A DNA stretch of 64,000 nucleotides from Owenia fusiformis (lineage: Eukaryota > Annelida > Polychaeta > Sabellida > Oweniidae), in the NCBI GenBank assembly GCA_903813345.2, contig CAIIXF020000003.1:26985248-27049247 (forward strand). Direction: 5' to 3'. Both the position numbers and the translations under genes were made by a program. How positions within the stretch are numbered: position 1 is the stretch's first letter; the number at the start of each line of letters is the position of its first letter. Positions 21,131 through 32,888 of this stretch are shown here, one piece after another. The notes beneath the pieces are model-generated. The model was not told where the DNA came from and searched no databases. It saw only the letters and a program-made list of their open reading frames with translations.

Positions 21131-23039
21131 ATGTGATCGATTAGAAATACATGTATACACCGTGACGTCCAAAAGCGTGAAATTTAAATGGACTGATCAC
21201 CGTAGATTACTACGCGATTTTGCCGAAAGAACAATGGAAATGACGTCTTGGATCTCCTGCTGTACCATTATTACCACAGTTAATGCCCAGGCCTGAAATA
21301 GCAAATTTGAAATAGAAAATCTTACGCACTGAACGATATCACTTTTCCCGGGAAACATAGCCGGGCGGATAATATCATTATTGCCCGACTAAAGTCATTA
21401 ACGCCCGACACAATATTGCTCACGTCAATATAGCAATTAAAATGCCTTCTCAGCTAGTACTAAAACCCCTAGAACAGGCCCTGCAAGGTGGTAATAATAC
21501 GATTTCATCTATTATAGCTTACAAAACTCAAATCCGGTTGAAAAACATTTCAATTTTGGATCACAAGCGATATGAAATGATTCGGTTTTACATATATGAA
21601 CGAGGTTCGCGTAACTGTCTATCAATTTTTGGCGTATCCGCAAATTCAAAATACATTATTATGGCTTGAGTAGAACATATTAAGTGGTTTACAATGCTTA
21701 ATTGGCTTTGTATGATCGTATGTAGGTTACATTTATATACACCAAGGTTGTTGCGCAATGTAGAGCATGCCCTAACGAGGAAAAGAAACAAATTACTAAA
21801 TTTTATTAAGTTTTGTATTTCAAACTCGACAGTTTTTCGCTTATTTCATGTTATCCATGGGCGTCGATTTGCAAAGACTATGTTCAAAATAAACATTACT
21901 GAATGCATCACCGAATGCGACGCTTACATAAATCTTTCATGCTTTTATTGATACGCAGTAGTAGAACATAATGCACCTACCTTAGCTTTCTGTTTCATCG
22001 TGGCCATTTTATTGAATAAAACAGTGATCGTATTCGACTAACCTCGTTTTCAGAGGTGGCGTATCTGTCATGCTATAACACCGTGCTACATGTTCATTTG
22101 AATTCAGCGATCGTTTCAACGTTTCTTGTTGAAATCTTCTCACCCCCGGTTACCATCGATGCTCCGGCATCCACTAAACTCTGATTGATATTTATCTGAT
22201 AAAATATTTGTATTTTCATTCATGAATTCATGAACGATTTGTTCATGAAAAGTCCCGGTGAAAAGTGTACTTGTTTTTGACCGTGCATAATAATGAGCTA
22301 ACGCTGCAGGGCCGTCGTTGATTGGTCAATTTTTACCGACATAAACATTGAGTCGGTAAAGCACGTGGCTTTCTCTTTGGTACAAGGCGGTCATAATAGA
22401 AATCAAGATAGTAAAAAAGACCGACTCGGGCAAGGCTATTGGACTGCAAACAGATGTTAAAGTTACCCGCGTCGCAAATGATATATCCATTGCATTGAGT
22501 AAGTTATTTTCTATGGTATAGCGAAATATATGATTCAAAAAATAAATTGCGTGGGTTTCTTAGTGTTTCTATGCAAAATAGCACGCGCCGTCACAGCGGA
22601 CAATTTTTTCGATACTAGCCTGTGCAACAGCCGTCACAAAAAAAGGAGACCATAACAATACGTCACTACTTTTCGGTGGTGACATAATAAAACAATCAAT
22701 TTCAGACAGTCATACCTTGGATTTCGGATATTTTGTGATCCTTGAAAAGCAAAGTAACCACAATAGAAGCTCAGACGTCCTAAAATAAACTGTTTCAAAT
22801 CTAGACCATTTAATTATTAACAAAAAATATGAAATGGACACTTAAATCGCTCCTCACCTAATACGCTTATTCTTGCCTATGTACGTTGTCCTTCGGCAAA
22901 GATGTCAACCTCATCAGTTAATGGGCGATTCTTCTTCAGTGACACCTTTATAGCTTCATCTGATCTGAAACAAGGCATTGCCATGACAAAATCACATCGC
23001 CTAAAAGAATAATAATACAAAAGCGCAATATGTTGATTG
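21131..23039. other. No gene recognised
   Basis: Several frames under 90 codons are present on both strands with no recognisable domain or splice support. Bases 22061-22095 share about 25 bp, inverted, with 7155-7185. A short inverted repeat (TTCATGAATTCATGAAC region) lies near 22218-22245. Confidence 0.4.
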
Positions 23040-25284
23040 AAATTGATGACCTCAATGATAGAAAGTTTTGGGGAATTAGTACAGCCAGTATATGAATATT
23101 TTGACTTAACTTGATAAAAACTACTATATTTGCCCAATGCAGTAAATATTTTTAATCAAATATGAAATATGGACAGGGCACTTTCATCCAAAATCTTAAA
23201 TAATCTAATTCAATCAATTGTCTTTACAGAACTAATGTTTATTAAGACTTATAATTCTCAGTTCAGCCTCACACATCTCATGCGATTGTAAACAAAAAAG
23301 TAAATGGTGAAATTACACAGGCAACTCGATAAAATTATCTGGTCGTGGTCCTATTAAATGGCTCTTACGTCGTAAATACCATCGCAAATTCATCGTAAAT
23401 GCGCAAATCATGCAATTCAATTGAATTGAAACACAAAAACAAGTATTTCGGATATTTTGTTATTCAGGATCCGATCGACCCTACAGTTCACATAAGCAAA
23501 ATATTTTTAAAAGCATAAATATATTATACGGTAACTAAATTGAGTTTCTTTTACTTCAAACATTTTCAAGTTGCCATTTCAATAAAACGTACAATCGGGT
23601 TTCTTGCTAAATACAATTAATTATTAGGTCTAGTGAAATAACCCCGGAAATAACCTTCATCCACCAAACGTGGAGAACGCCAATGGGCTTATTAAGAAAA
23701 AAATATTTCCAAGGCCAAATTCTTCATTCAGAGAAGCTATTGAAGTTTGCGAAACGCAAATTTTTGTGGGGACAGTTAAACAATTACTACATATTGTTTT
23801 CCAAGTTGTTCATTACGTTTACGATAGCTGATGTAGTGTTACCTTTTAGTGTTCATTAGCCACGATCAGCAATGTCTATATACACTATCTTTCTGAAATC
23901 TTCTCAGTAGTCACCTTTTCGTTAAATTAATGGCATTGTGGTGGCGGTTGGTAAGCCTACATGTATTTCAGGGAATAAAGAACGGGCATGTAGCCTAACA
24001 ACGGAATGGTAAAGTGATTTGTATATGAAAAACATTTACTTACGAAATCTCTTTATCCCATACTTGGACGTGTTACAGGTACATAAAGCCGGTTTGTAAA
24101 AACTTATATTTTCATCAGCGGGCAGATATAGCTTTACGTCCCGCTCCGAGCGGACAGATAGTATCTCTGCCCGCTACGTCATAATCACCGCTCGCATATT
24201 TGTTCATAATTTGTACCGTTCGCGTAATGACTGTAAACGACAAGAGAAAACACAGACAATCGGGATCTGTTTGATGGTTTAAAAAGGGAAGGAGCATTCA
24301 CTCAATCAATCAACGATTCGAGAAAATAAATGTGGGTATATTTGAGAGAACAGGAAAATCCGCCCACGGCCAAGAAAACAAAACTGGACATGAATATTCT
24401 ATAATATTTCCACGATTGAACAATGTGAACTAGATGACCAAGATTGGTATGGGATAAACATATTATCCTATAGTCGGTTCAGGATATTGGGATTATCCCT
24501 TGGCCAATATAATATATTTTCCCTCGGGACCTGCGGCCCTCGGGCAAATATATTACATTTGCCTCGGGATAATCCCAATATCCTGAACCTCATATAAGAT
24601 AATCTCTATATCTTCACCCCGGGATTTTCACAAATGGTTGCACAAATAAATACTATACAGATATTGAAATCTGTTGAGTGCAATCTGAGGGTGTATTCCA
24701 CGCAGCCCGAAGGGCAAGTATATATACAGGTAAGATATGGTCTTTACTAACATTACTTGTAGAAATACATGGGAATTATTAATCATATCTAGCTGGTTTA
24801 CTCAGGATTTAATTGATAAGTGCAAATGTTTTCAATTTTAAACAGATTATTCATCAATTAACCTTGATGATGGATAATTAATTTAATTTAAATGAATTGT
24901 CTATCTACATGTATATATTTTTATGAGACATAATTATGATGGTTAACTAATGCAAATTTCTGCTGTTCACATCCACTCGCCGTCTATGACCGGTTATTGA
25001 CCGGTAGTGAATCTCTTCAATGTTCTCCTAATTTTGAGCGGAAATTTAATAATTACATTGCGTAGAGGGCATAAAGGTGATAAAGGCGTCAAGGTGATAT
25101 TTGATGAAAATTGACATTAATTTTCTGATAATTTACCCATTTGAAGCGGTACAATTGACAGCAATTTTACCGAGAATTTACATGTAAACTCAATTGCATT
25201 TGTTCTTTCGCGGGAAAATCATTGACGTCACAGATTTTAAGCTGCTCATTATAATATTCATGAGCCGACTTTATGGAAAGGTGA
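23040..25284. mobile_element. TIR element family C, copy C2 (left end not found)
   Basis: Similarity to C1 begins near 23040 (AATGATAGAAAGTTTTGG) and runs through AATTAGTACAGCCAG and ATGAAATATGGACAGGGCAC. It ends at the family right end GGAAAGGTGA at 25284. The left TIR seen in C1 is missing. The copy is longer because 23990-24620 includes H-like sequence: the inverted pair around CTCGGGACCTGCGGCCCTCGGG and GGGCAGATATAG blocks. No transposase was recognised. Confidence 0.72.
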
Positions 25285-25431
25285 ATACAGAAGGTTTGGT
25301 ATACAAAATATAAGCACATAACTTTAAGTACATGAATAATAAATGATCCAATGCACTCATGTCTTGTATCTGGACTTTGAAATCAAACCATCACAGGCAT
25401 TGCGACGTCGCAGCGTAGATAAGAGTATTTA

Positions 25432-27096
25432 CACGGGGGATAAGCAAAACGAGGGCGAAGCCACGGACTGCGACTCGCGTAACTTTACATCGCAGCCCAG
25501 CGCCAAAATGGAGGGACATCCGGCAGTGCCTTCTGCTTCTTCCGACAAAATAGAGAAATCCAGGAATTTTAAATGCTATCGTAGTGTCTAATCGGTGACC
25601 AAAATATTACTCTGTATCTACTGTTGGTCTGTAGATAAGAAAATAAGCAGTTGTCCAGATCAAGCTAAAACAGTAGCAAAGTTCTGATTTTACCTGTAAA
25701 ATATGTGCATATTATTTAATTTACTATACACTTGAAAGGAGTTTTAACACGTTTCTGATATCTAAAGGTTAGTTGAGGCTCCGAGTATAATTCGTGAAAA
25801 TGATTTGATAATAGAATGTGTTCATGAGGAGAAAATTAGATTCAAACTGCGCATTCATAGTGGACGCAGTCCAGTAAACAAAGCTATTTCAACAACGCAA
25901 CACAGCCTCCATTGATATTCTAAGCAACGCAGTCCAGCCGCGAACACGAAATAAATAAGAAAGTGTAAACTATATTCCTACGCTATTATTGTTTCAGGAA
26001 AAGAAAGTCAGCATCCAGATTATCATTCAAAGTTACGTTGATTAACATATATCTATTACCTGAATCAATGTCCCAAATTGCTATATTGTATCGTTTAAGA
26101 CCTAGAAATATGGCAATTCAATAGCGTATTTGGCGGAACAGTCGAGCGCAAGATGACAACGTAATATGCTTATTACAAACCAATTTGTGGATAGGGTTAA
26201 ATATATAGATAATTGGATAGTGGTGAGATTTTTTATAAGAAGTAGAAATGCGAAACAATTAACTTTTTGATGATGCAATAAAAGCTGTTGGGGAAGGGTA
26301 CATTAACTAGTATTTAAGATATCAGGAAAATATCAAATAATTGGAGAGTTGGTGAGTTAATGTAATTTTGGATGATCTTTCCAACAGTCCATCAATATTG
26401 CTAGCTACCATAAATTCATGATTTCAGCTGTATTTGACAGCTTGCATATATTTGCAGAATGGATTGATCCACGATGTAGGTCTATTAAAATAGCCCTTTA
26501 TATTCAATTTTGTCCAAAGTTGCTCCATTTCGGCCACACCTGTACACACATTGTGCTATCTACCTTTGGCTGTGATTGCGTTCAGTTTCAGATATAATGC
26601 AACACTGAGTCGCGGACTGCGTTGGGCAGATGGATGGACTGCGACTATCAAAAATTCCAATTTTCTAATTAATTGTACGTTTTCCGCTTACCAAATATCA
26701 CACGAAGATGTAATTGTAACAACAGAACATGAATAATTATATTAATTCGATGTCATTTCTGATTCCTTTGTTTAAATCGGTATATTAGGGACAAATATTG
26801 ACAAAATTACATTTTTTGTGGCAGATTTCGAATTCATTTGTGTTCATGCTAAACTATTGGACAGCCGAGCACCAAGAATGCCATTGCAGGTGGAGTATGA
26901 ATATGTTGATCACCGACTGGAACATACTAGCTATTCTGTAGAATATCCAAACCAGTAATCTACCCCAAATCCTAACATGCCTTCCAAATTAAGTTTTGAC
27001 TTACCGCCATTGTTCAGCTATAATGCGTTGTAATCTCGTTTTGAATTACGCGAGTCGCAGTCCGTGGCTTCGCCCTCGTTTTGCTTATCCCCCGTG
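25432..27096 (+). mobile_element. TIR element D1 with CAC ends and 5-bp target duplication
   Basis: Perfect TIRs of about 51 bp begin CACGGGGGATAAG and continue through CGAAGCCACGGACTGCGAC. A 5-bp direct repeat ATTTA flanks it at 25427-25431 and 27097-27101. A near-identical inverted copy is D2 (59456-61118). Internal sequence repeats GGACTGCG in both orientations several times (for example in the TIRs, near 25865, 25930 and 26605-26640), possibly protein-binding sites. TIRs starting CAC with 5-bp duplications fit the Transib/RAG-like group, but no transposase is present, so the class is inferred. The 61-codon frame at 26551-26736 is shared with D2 but matches nothing known. Confidence 0.88.
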
Positions 27097-27101
27097 ATTT
27101 A

Positions 27102-27510
27102 CTACAGGTCATGTAAATAATTGTTGCCCGATTTATAGCAAAAACTATGACGCGGTATCGCCGCCAGAACCGCGCGAATAATTCATGTTTTCCGTGCGAA
27201 TGTCTTTTGTTCCCGCCATTGATTTTAACCAATAGAAATCGCGCGTCTGTATTAGTATCCGCCCGGAAAATTGTGTTACCATCGCCCGATGATACCCAAT
27301 CAATGGGGTAGCACAAAAATGCGGCCTAATGTTGTTAAGTTCGCCCGTGTCATACCAACAAATGAAAGCCATCGTCACAACTCGACAAGAGGTTCACCAC
27401 ATGTTATCTCCAGCCCTCAAAGAAAGTACATGCAATTTTTTGCATATAACTGAAGTTTATATCGTCATATGTTGTTAAAAACTGATTAAATATATATATA
27501 TACTATCGTG
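27102..27510. other. No gene recognised; short segment shared with 52880
   Basis: Bases about 27147-27180 (ATGACGCGGTATCGCCGCC and onward) recur inverted at about 52882-52915, marking a small dispersed repeat. Overlapping minus-strand frames here (up to 100 codons) show no domain. Confidence 0.4.
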
Positions 27511-28586
27511 TATATAGAGATTATCCTAAATGAGGTTCAGGATATTGGGATTATCCCGAGGTCAATATAATAATATTTGCTCGAGGGCCACAGGTCCCGA
27601 GGGAAAATATATTATATTGGCCAAGGGATAATCCCAATATCCTGTACCGACTATAGGATAATATGTTTATCCCATACCAATCTTGGTCATCTGGTTCAAA
27701 TTGTTTAATCGTGGAAATATTTTAGAAAATTCATGTCCAGTTTTGTTTTCTTGGCCGTGGGCGGGTTTTCCTGTTCTCTCAAATATTCCCACATTTATTT
27801 CCTCGAATTTTTGATTGATTAAGTGGATGCTCCTTCCCTTTTTTAAACCATCAAACAGATCCCGATTGTCTGTGTTTTCTCCATTGTCGTGTACAGTCAT
27901 TACGCGAACGTTACAAATTATATGAACAAAAAATATGCGAGCGGCGATTATGACGTAGCGGGCAGATATACTATATCTGCCCGCTCGGAGCGGGACGTAT
28001 AGCTATATCTGCCCGCTGATGAAAATATAAGTTTTTACAAACCGGTGTACCAGGAGTATAAGTCCCTTTGGAAAACAAGTCCGTAGGACTTGCATTCCTA
28101 GGAAAGTAGGTCCTAGTATACGTTGTCCTAGTCGGACATATATTCCAAGCTATAATATACATTATATGAAAAATTTCTACGGACGTATTTTCCTTACGGA
28201 CTTGGATTCCTGCTACATAATTTAGCGTGGACATGTGAAATTGTCACACCTGCTTTATGTACCTGTAACAAGTCCAAGTATGGGATAAAGATATTTATCC
28301 CATACTTGGACGTGTTACAGGTACATAAAGCCGGTTTGTAAAGACTTATATTTTCATCAGCTGGCAGATATAGCTTTACGTCCCGCTCCGAGCGGGCAGA
28401 TATAGTATCCGCCCACGGCCAAGAAAACAAAACTGGACAGGAATGTTCTAAAATATTTCCACGATTGAATAATGTGAACCAGATGACCAAGATTGGTATG
28501 GGACCTGCGGCCCTCGGGCAAATATATTATATTTGCCTCGGGATAATCCCAATATCCTGAACCTCATATAGGATAATCTCTATATA
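27511..28586. mobile_element. Hairpin-rich TIR element H
   Basis: Terminal inverted repeats begin TATATAGAGATTATCC and extend about 85 bp through TTCAGGATATTGGGATTATC. Its left part is an inverted version of sequence in C2 (24050-24560), while 28285-28560 has that sequence in direct orientation, so H is itself a partial inverted duplication. The interior contains repeated GGGCAGATATA and CGGAGCGGG blocks and a strong hairpin at 28263-28322. No coding region was recognised. Confidence 0.72.
28263..28322. repeat. Strong hairpin with about 27-bp stem
   Basis: ACCTGTAACAAGTCCAAG with TATGGGATAAA pairs with the following TTTATCCCATACTTGGAC and GTGTTACAGGT around a loop of about 5 bases, with one or two mismatches. 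It lies at the junction where the H sequence changes orientation. Confidence 0.85.
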
Positions 28587-29537
28587 AGTGTTAAGTGTTA
28601 TCCCTCCTTTTGGTTTATATAGTTATACACTTAGTTTTCAATGCAAATAAGCAGATGAGTTAATGATAACAAATTTGATAGGAATTCTTTCTCATCGTGA
28701 AGAAATAAATCATTATATCATCAGGAATTTTATTAAAACTTATTTTTGCATGCCATATAATACTATATTACACTTATATGATATATGGTCACAGGACCAT
28801 AATCTTTTTATTAAAACATAATATCGCGATCTCTTAATTAAAATGTAAATTCACGGTCTCTTAATGCAAATTTAATTTCGCGGTCTCCTAATTATAATAT
28901 TACATCGCGAGCGATAGGTCAGGAGTTCAAATCAATACGTGCCAGAGGGTATCTACAATTGGTTTCGCGGCAAAATTTGAATTCATGACGAGAACTACAT
29001 CTAAATTTAGTAACAAAACTCACTTATTAGTGAATTCAAAAACAAGATGCAATAGCTCAAACTTTATAAACCAATCAAATCCGAAGGATTTCACTCAGAA
29101 TAATCACATATAAATGAAACATCGAAATTGAATTAGTTGTTCTGAAATTCGTCACCTACATTTTATCGTTTTGATATCGAAGAGGTGCTACTTTGACAAT
29201 ATGCTACAATTATAGAAAGGTATGTGTTTTGGAGGGTAGGGTTTTGCAGGATAGTTCATAATATCTAAACATTCATTTGATTTAGCTTTCTTGGTAATAA
29301 TTTCAATGCAGTTTTGTAAGATATAAACTTGAGTTTTCAAAATAATTTCCACGTGAGAAAACCAATATGGCGGCTCAAAAATTCAAAATATCATATTGTC
29401 CATCATAATAAAACCCATATTGAATCCCTCCCACTACATAACCTATATATCTTGCGAAAATCTAGATCTGTCACTGGAAGGCAGCCCATCTTGAAAACAA
29501 GACACGGTGTCTTTGTAATTAGTCCGACTGATATAGC
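28587..29537. other. No gene; three-unit tandem repeat at about 28825-28918
   Basis: The segment contains three units of about 31 bp, each beginning TCGCGATCTCTTAAT, TCACGGTCTCTTAAT or TCGCGGTCTCCTAAT. The 3-prime continuation expected for the adjacent HARBI1-like frame was not found. Confidence 0.6.
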
Positions 29538-29870
29538 CTACCTAGAGAAAACCGCCGATACCTCAGCAACAATGTTCGAAACAGTAGGTTGGGATACCCC
29601 GAATATATCTCCATTTATCATTTGCATACAACCTGTAGCATAAAATCGTAATGAAATGAATACTTTTAGCTGACATGGAATTGCCTGAGGATTCCTTGTT
29701 CTTGACGCTAGATCCCCATCTAATATATTAATCAACTCAAGAATGAGTGGCCTCGGCATGCGATATCTGTTTAATATCTCATCGTCAGTCATCTCTAACG
29801 GCTGACTCCTGTCTCTGAATAAGCGTAAACCTCTTCTATTGTGAACATCCTGGAATAATATGCGCCACAT
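29538..29870 (-). pseudogene. PIF/Harbinger (HARBI1-like) transposase N-terminal fragment
   Basis: A 110-codon frame starting with ATG at 29870 contains LFRDRSQPLEMTDDEILNRY, then AIPCQLKVFISLRFYATG, GDIFGVSQPTVSNIV. This is the N-terminal helical region of HARBI1-like nucleases (family pattern DRxxPLE..D.E..xRYR...I....ALRFYATGxxQ...GD..GISQPTVS.IV..V). In the family it precedes the DDE nuclease domain. The frame ends at VFSR, where TCTCTAG/GTAGGC could be a splice donor, but no catalytic-domain exon was found leftward to 28.6 kb. It is therefore a truncated copy or a lone exon. The family is confident; function is unlikely. Confidence 0.85.
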
Positions 29871-30149
29871 TTTCCAGCTTGATCGAACCCTAATATTTTA
29901 ATTTTAGCAGACGATATTTGCGAAATGGAATTGCGATATTTATTATAGATTTAGCAAAACCAAGGTAGCATAATCGTGCACTTTCAGACTTGATTTTGAT
30001 AAGTTTTGGTTATTTGTGTCTCTAATGTTTTTCAACCTATTTTTAGTTGGATGTCTCAAAGGGCACTTCCTAGATTTCTACAACGATAATGTTAATTTAA
30101 ATAGGAAAACTATCAAGATTCTTGATGATATGTTTGCGATTTATATTGC

Positions 30150-30475
30150 GGCAGGGTCAGGGATGCCGCAAATAAAGTGGAGTTTGCGACATAAAAATCA
30201 ACTGATTTACGTGGACGCAACTGTGCGATGACTGCATAATACCAATTTGCGTGCGGTTAGCAGTGTATTTGCGATGCGAAATGAAAATAGCGATGCGTCT
30301 ACCGTGTAATAAGAAAACTGCGATTTGCGCTAAAGACGCAAAAGGGCAATGAATTTGCGCTAGAGTGCCTTTGAGATGACCTCATAATATCGTTTTGCGT
30401 ACGATTCGCTAAATATTTACGTTGCGATTGCGATTTTCGGTGCGTCGACCGGATAATGAGGCCTCTGGCCTTTTA
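30150..30475. repeat. GC-richer degenerate repeat patch beside the HARBI1 fragment
   Basis: Compared with its surroundings this stretch is rich in CG and carries repeated blocks such as TTTGCG, GCGATGCG and TGCGTCxACCG, with TAATA/TAATG at spacings of about 65-90 bp (for example TGCATAATAC, GTGTAATAAG, CTCATAATATCG, CCGGATAATGAGG). It may be subterminal repeat sequence of a Harbinger-type element, which is inferred from position only. Confidence 0.5.
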
Positions 30476-32888
30476 TACTAAACGGTGAGCAACACCAGAA
30501 ACGAGCGTTCGATTTGCTAAACGATATGCGTCACCCTTTAATTGTCTTTTGCTTTATTGTATCAGATGCTGGCACAGTTTTGCCGGAAGTTTGCAAGAAG
30601 TAACTTTTGGCAATGCAGTATGTTAGAGTAACCTAGTAGGTGTAAGAAAATATAAGGTGATGGCCTTTAAAGTGGTAAAAACAATTTTCACGGCCGAATT
30701 GGACTTCAATTCCTGCGATTTCAGGGGGTACTATAAGACTATTTCATAACATAAAGGATATAGTTGCTATTGTTCTGCTTTCTACAGCACACATTACTAG
30801 TCCAAAGATGAATAATATCCTAAAGTTATAGGCCGATATCTGTATTAGTCTCAGAAATATTGCAATTAATAGGAAAAAAAACGCAACTTTAGTCATTTTT
30901 AAGTCTCACGTATCTTATATTTGTAGCTTCCAGCAAAAGATGGCAGCTTAAATAGCTCAAAATTGTTTTCTAAAAACTAATTCAAGCTTTGTTTGATATT
31001 GTAATACAATTATAATAATGATAATGTACTATTTATGATTTTTAATATGACTTTATAGTACCCTACCCCTGGAAAGTGGGCGTGGTCAATTTTATCATTT
31101 TGCAGCATACAATTAAAAACTTGTATTGATAGAAAGCAAATCAATGCATATAAAACATCTTCACTTGTTACTTGACAATGTAATTCATTTATTATTAAAA
31201 TATAGGACTCTACATATTTTATATATACAATTTCAATTTTGTACAATGTATCATAATGAAATCTAATAGGCTGTTTCAATTTACAAACTTTTTCTCGGAT
31301 CACCCTTACCTTTTGACAAAATGATCTACTATATGAAAACTATATAAACCCCCCCCCCTACCCCTATGTTTGTTTTGTATGGGGTCCGCCACAATGCAAC
31401 AAGTCCATTTTCAGTGCTTACTATCACATGGAATATAAGTCACAATGTTTCCACAATATCTGGGAAATGAGATAGTACCATTAAGAATATGTATGCCCAG
31501 ATTCAAGATCATGGTGTAAATGCTTCATTCAAAAATGAGGAAAGCTGTCTTGAGTGCCGTTTCAACTAATTTTGAATTAAAACTGCTACTTATGAATTTT
31601 TTTCTCAACAACTGTGATTTGGTTAGAGTCCAAACACAGGAATTCAAGACATAGTGCTACCAAATTCTGGTATTGAAAATTTCAGAGCTCTAGATCAAGT
31701 ATTCATATCTGCATGGACTCTTAAAAAGACACAAAAGACACAAAATGCAGTCAGATATCGCGAAAAAATGTGACAAAATGCACTATTCAGAACAATTTAT
31801 CTCTTAAATTTTACTTTTATTTACCATAATTTCTGATTCTGCCTCTAGTTAGTAATACCAATAATACATATGAGTAGACTTAAGGTCAAAGTAAGTGTAG
31901 TTACAGATTTATTAGAACTAAAAATGAGAGAAGCAGTGTAGCAAGTGCAATTTTCACCTATATTCATAATATTAAACTGCAGCTTTCAGGATTTTCTTCT
32001 CTAAAACAAGAATTCCGTGAGACCCCAAAAGACAGGATTCCATATTACTGTACCACCAAATATATATGAGAGTAGTTTCAGGAGGTTATATCAAATAATC
32101 ATTGAACCATTGACACCTAAAAATATGCAAAATACAGTCAGAAATGGTGAAATTGTGATTGTGAAAAAATGTATGTATTCTTAACAATTTTTTAACTAAA
32201 CTGTATTTTATTTAGAACTGAAACTTGAAATGCTTACTAGGAGTTACATCTAGTTATTATTTATTAAGTGACTTCAGCATCCGGATTGATATAATATAGG
32301 AATATCCTATGGTTTTGAAAAAATATCATTTATATCCATGAGTGGATATTTTCATGAGTGAGCGCAGCGAGTGAGTGAAGATATTTGTATCCATGAGTGG
32401 ATATAATTGATATTTTTGAAAAAAAAAAATTATCCCATGGGAAATCATCATCAGCGAATAAATGTGAAAAATATAATTCGAGAAAAAATTTGAAAAAATA
32501 ATTGAAATTTTTTTTTTAAAGGCCCCATGTAAAGTTTAAACCACTTTGGCTTATATTGTAGTCTTACCCAATGTTATTAAAGTGTGATATGTGAAACTTT
32601 TTTTTTTAATTTCAAAAAGTGGTTTTTGATAGACTTTTTGTTCCAAAATTTGTGAATTTATTTAAAACGAACTTTTAGAGGTCACTCATATCTTCTAATT
32701 AGCCACAATTCATACCAATGCATAGCATACATCCTCCCATGTTTTTTGGCGAAAAAATTAAGAAAATCGGTTGATAAACAAGCGAGAAATGAACTTATCA
32801 CTGCATGAAAATGGTTCTGAGAAAAATGCATTTCAAAATTTTAGTTCTCATAGAAACCAATGGTACAATGATATCTAAAACATAATTT

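Noticed and set aside
26551-26736. 61-codon frame conserved between D1 and D2
   Set aside because: The two elements are nearly identical throughout, so the shared frame carries no evidence of selection.
28915-28950. tRNA B-box-like GAGTTCAAATC
   Set aside because: No matching A box or cloverleaf could be built around it.
31010-31303. 97-codon frame, mirrored by an 89-codon frame at 44814-45083
   Set aside because: The two are the mirrored arms of P1. Amino-acid differences are about as frequent as base differences would predict, with no known domain, so protein conservation is not shown.
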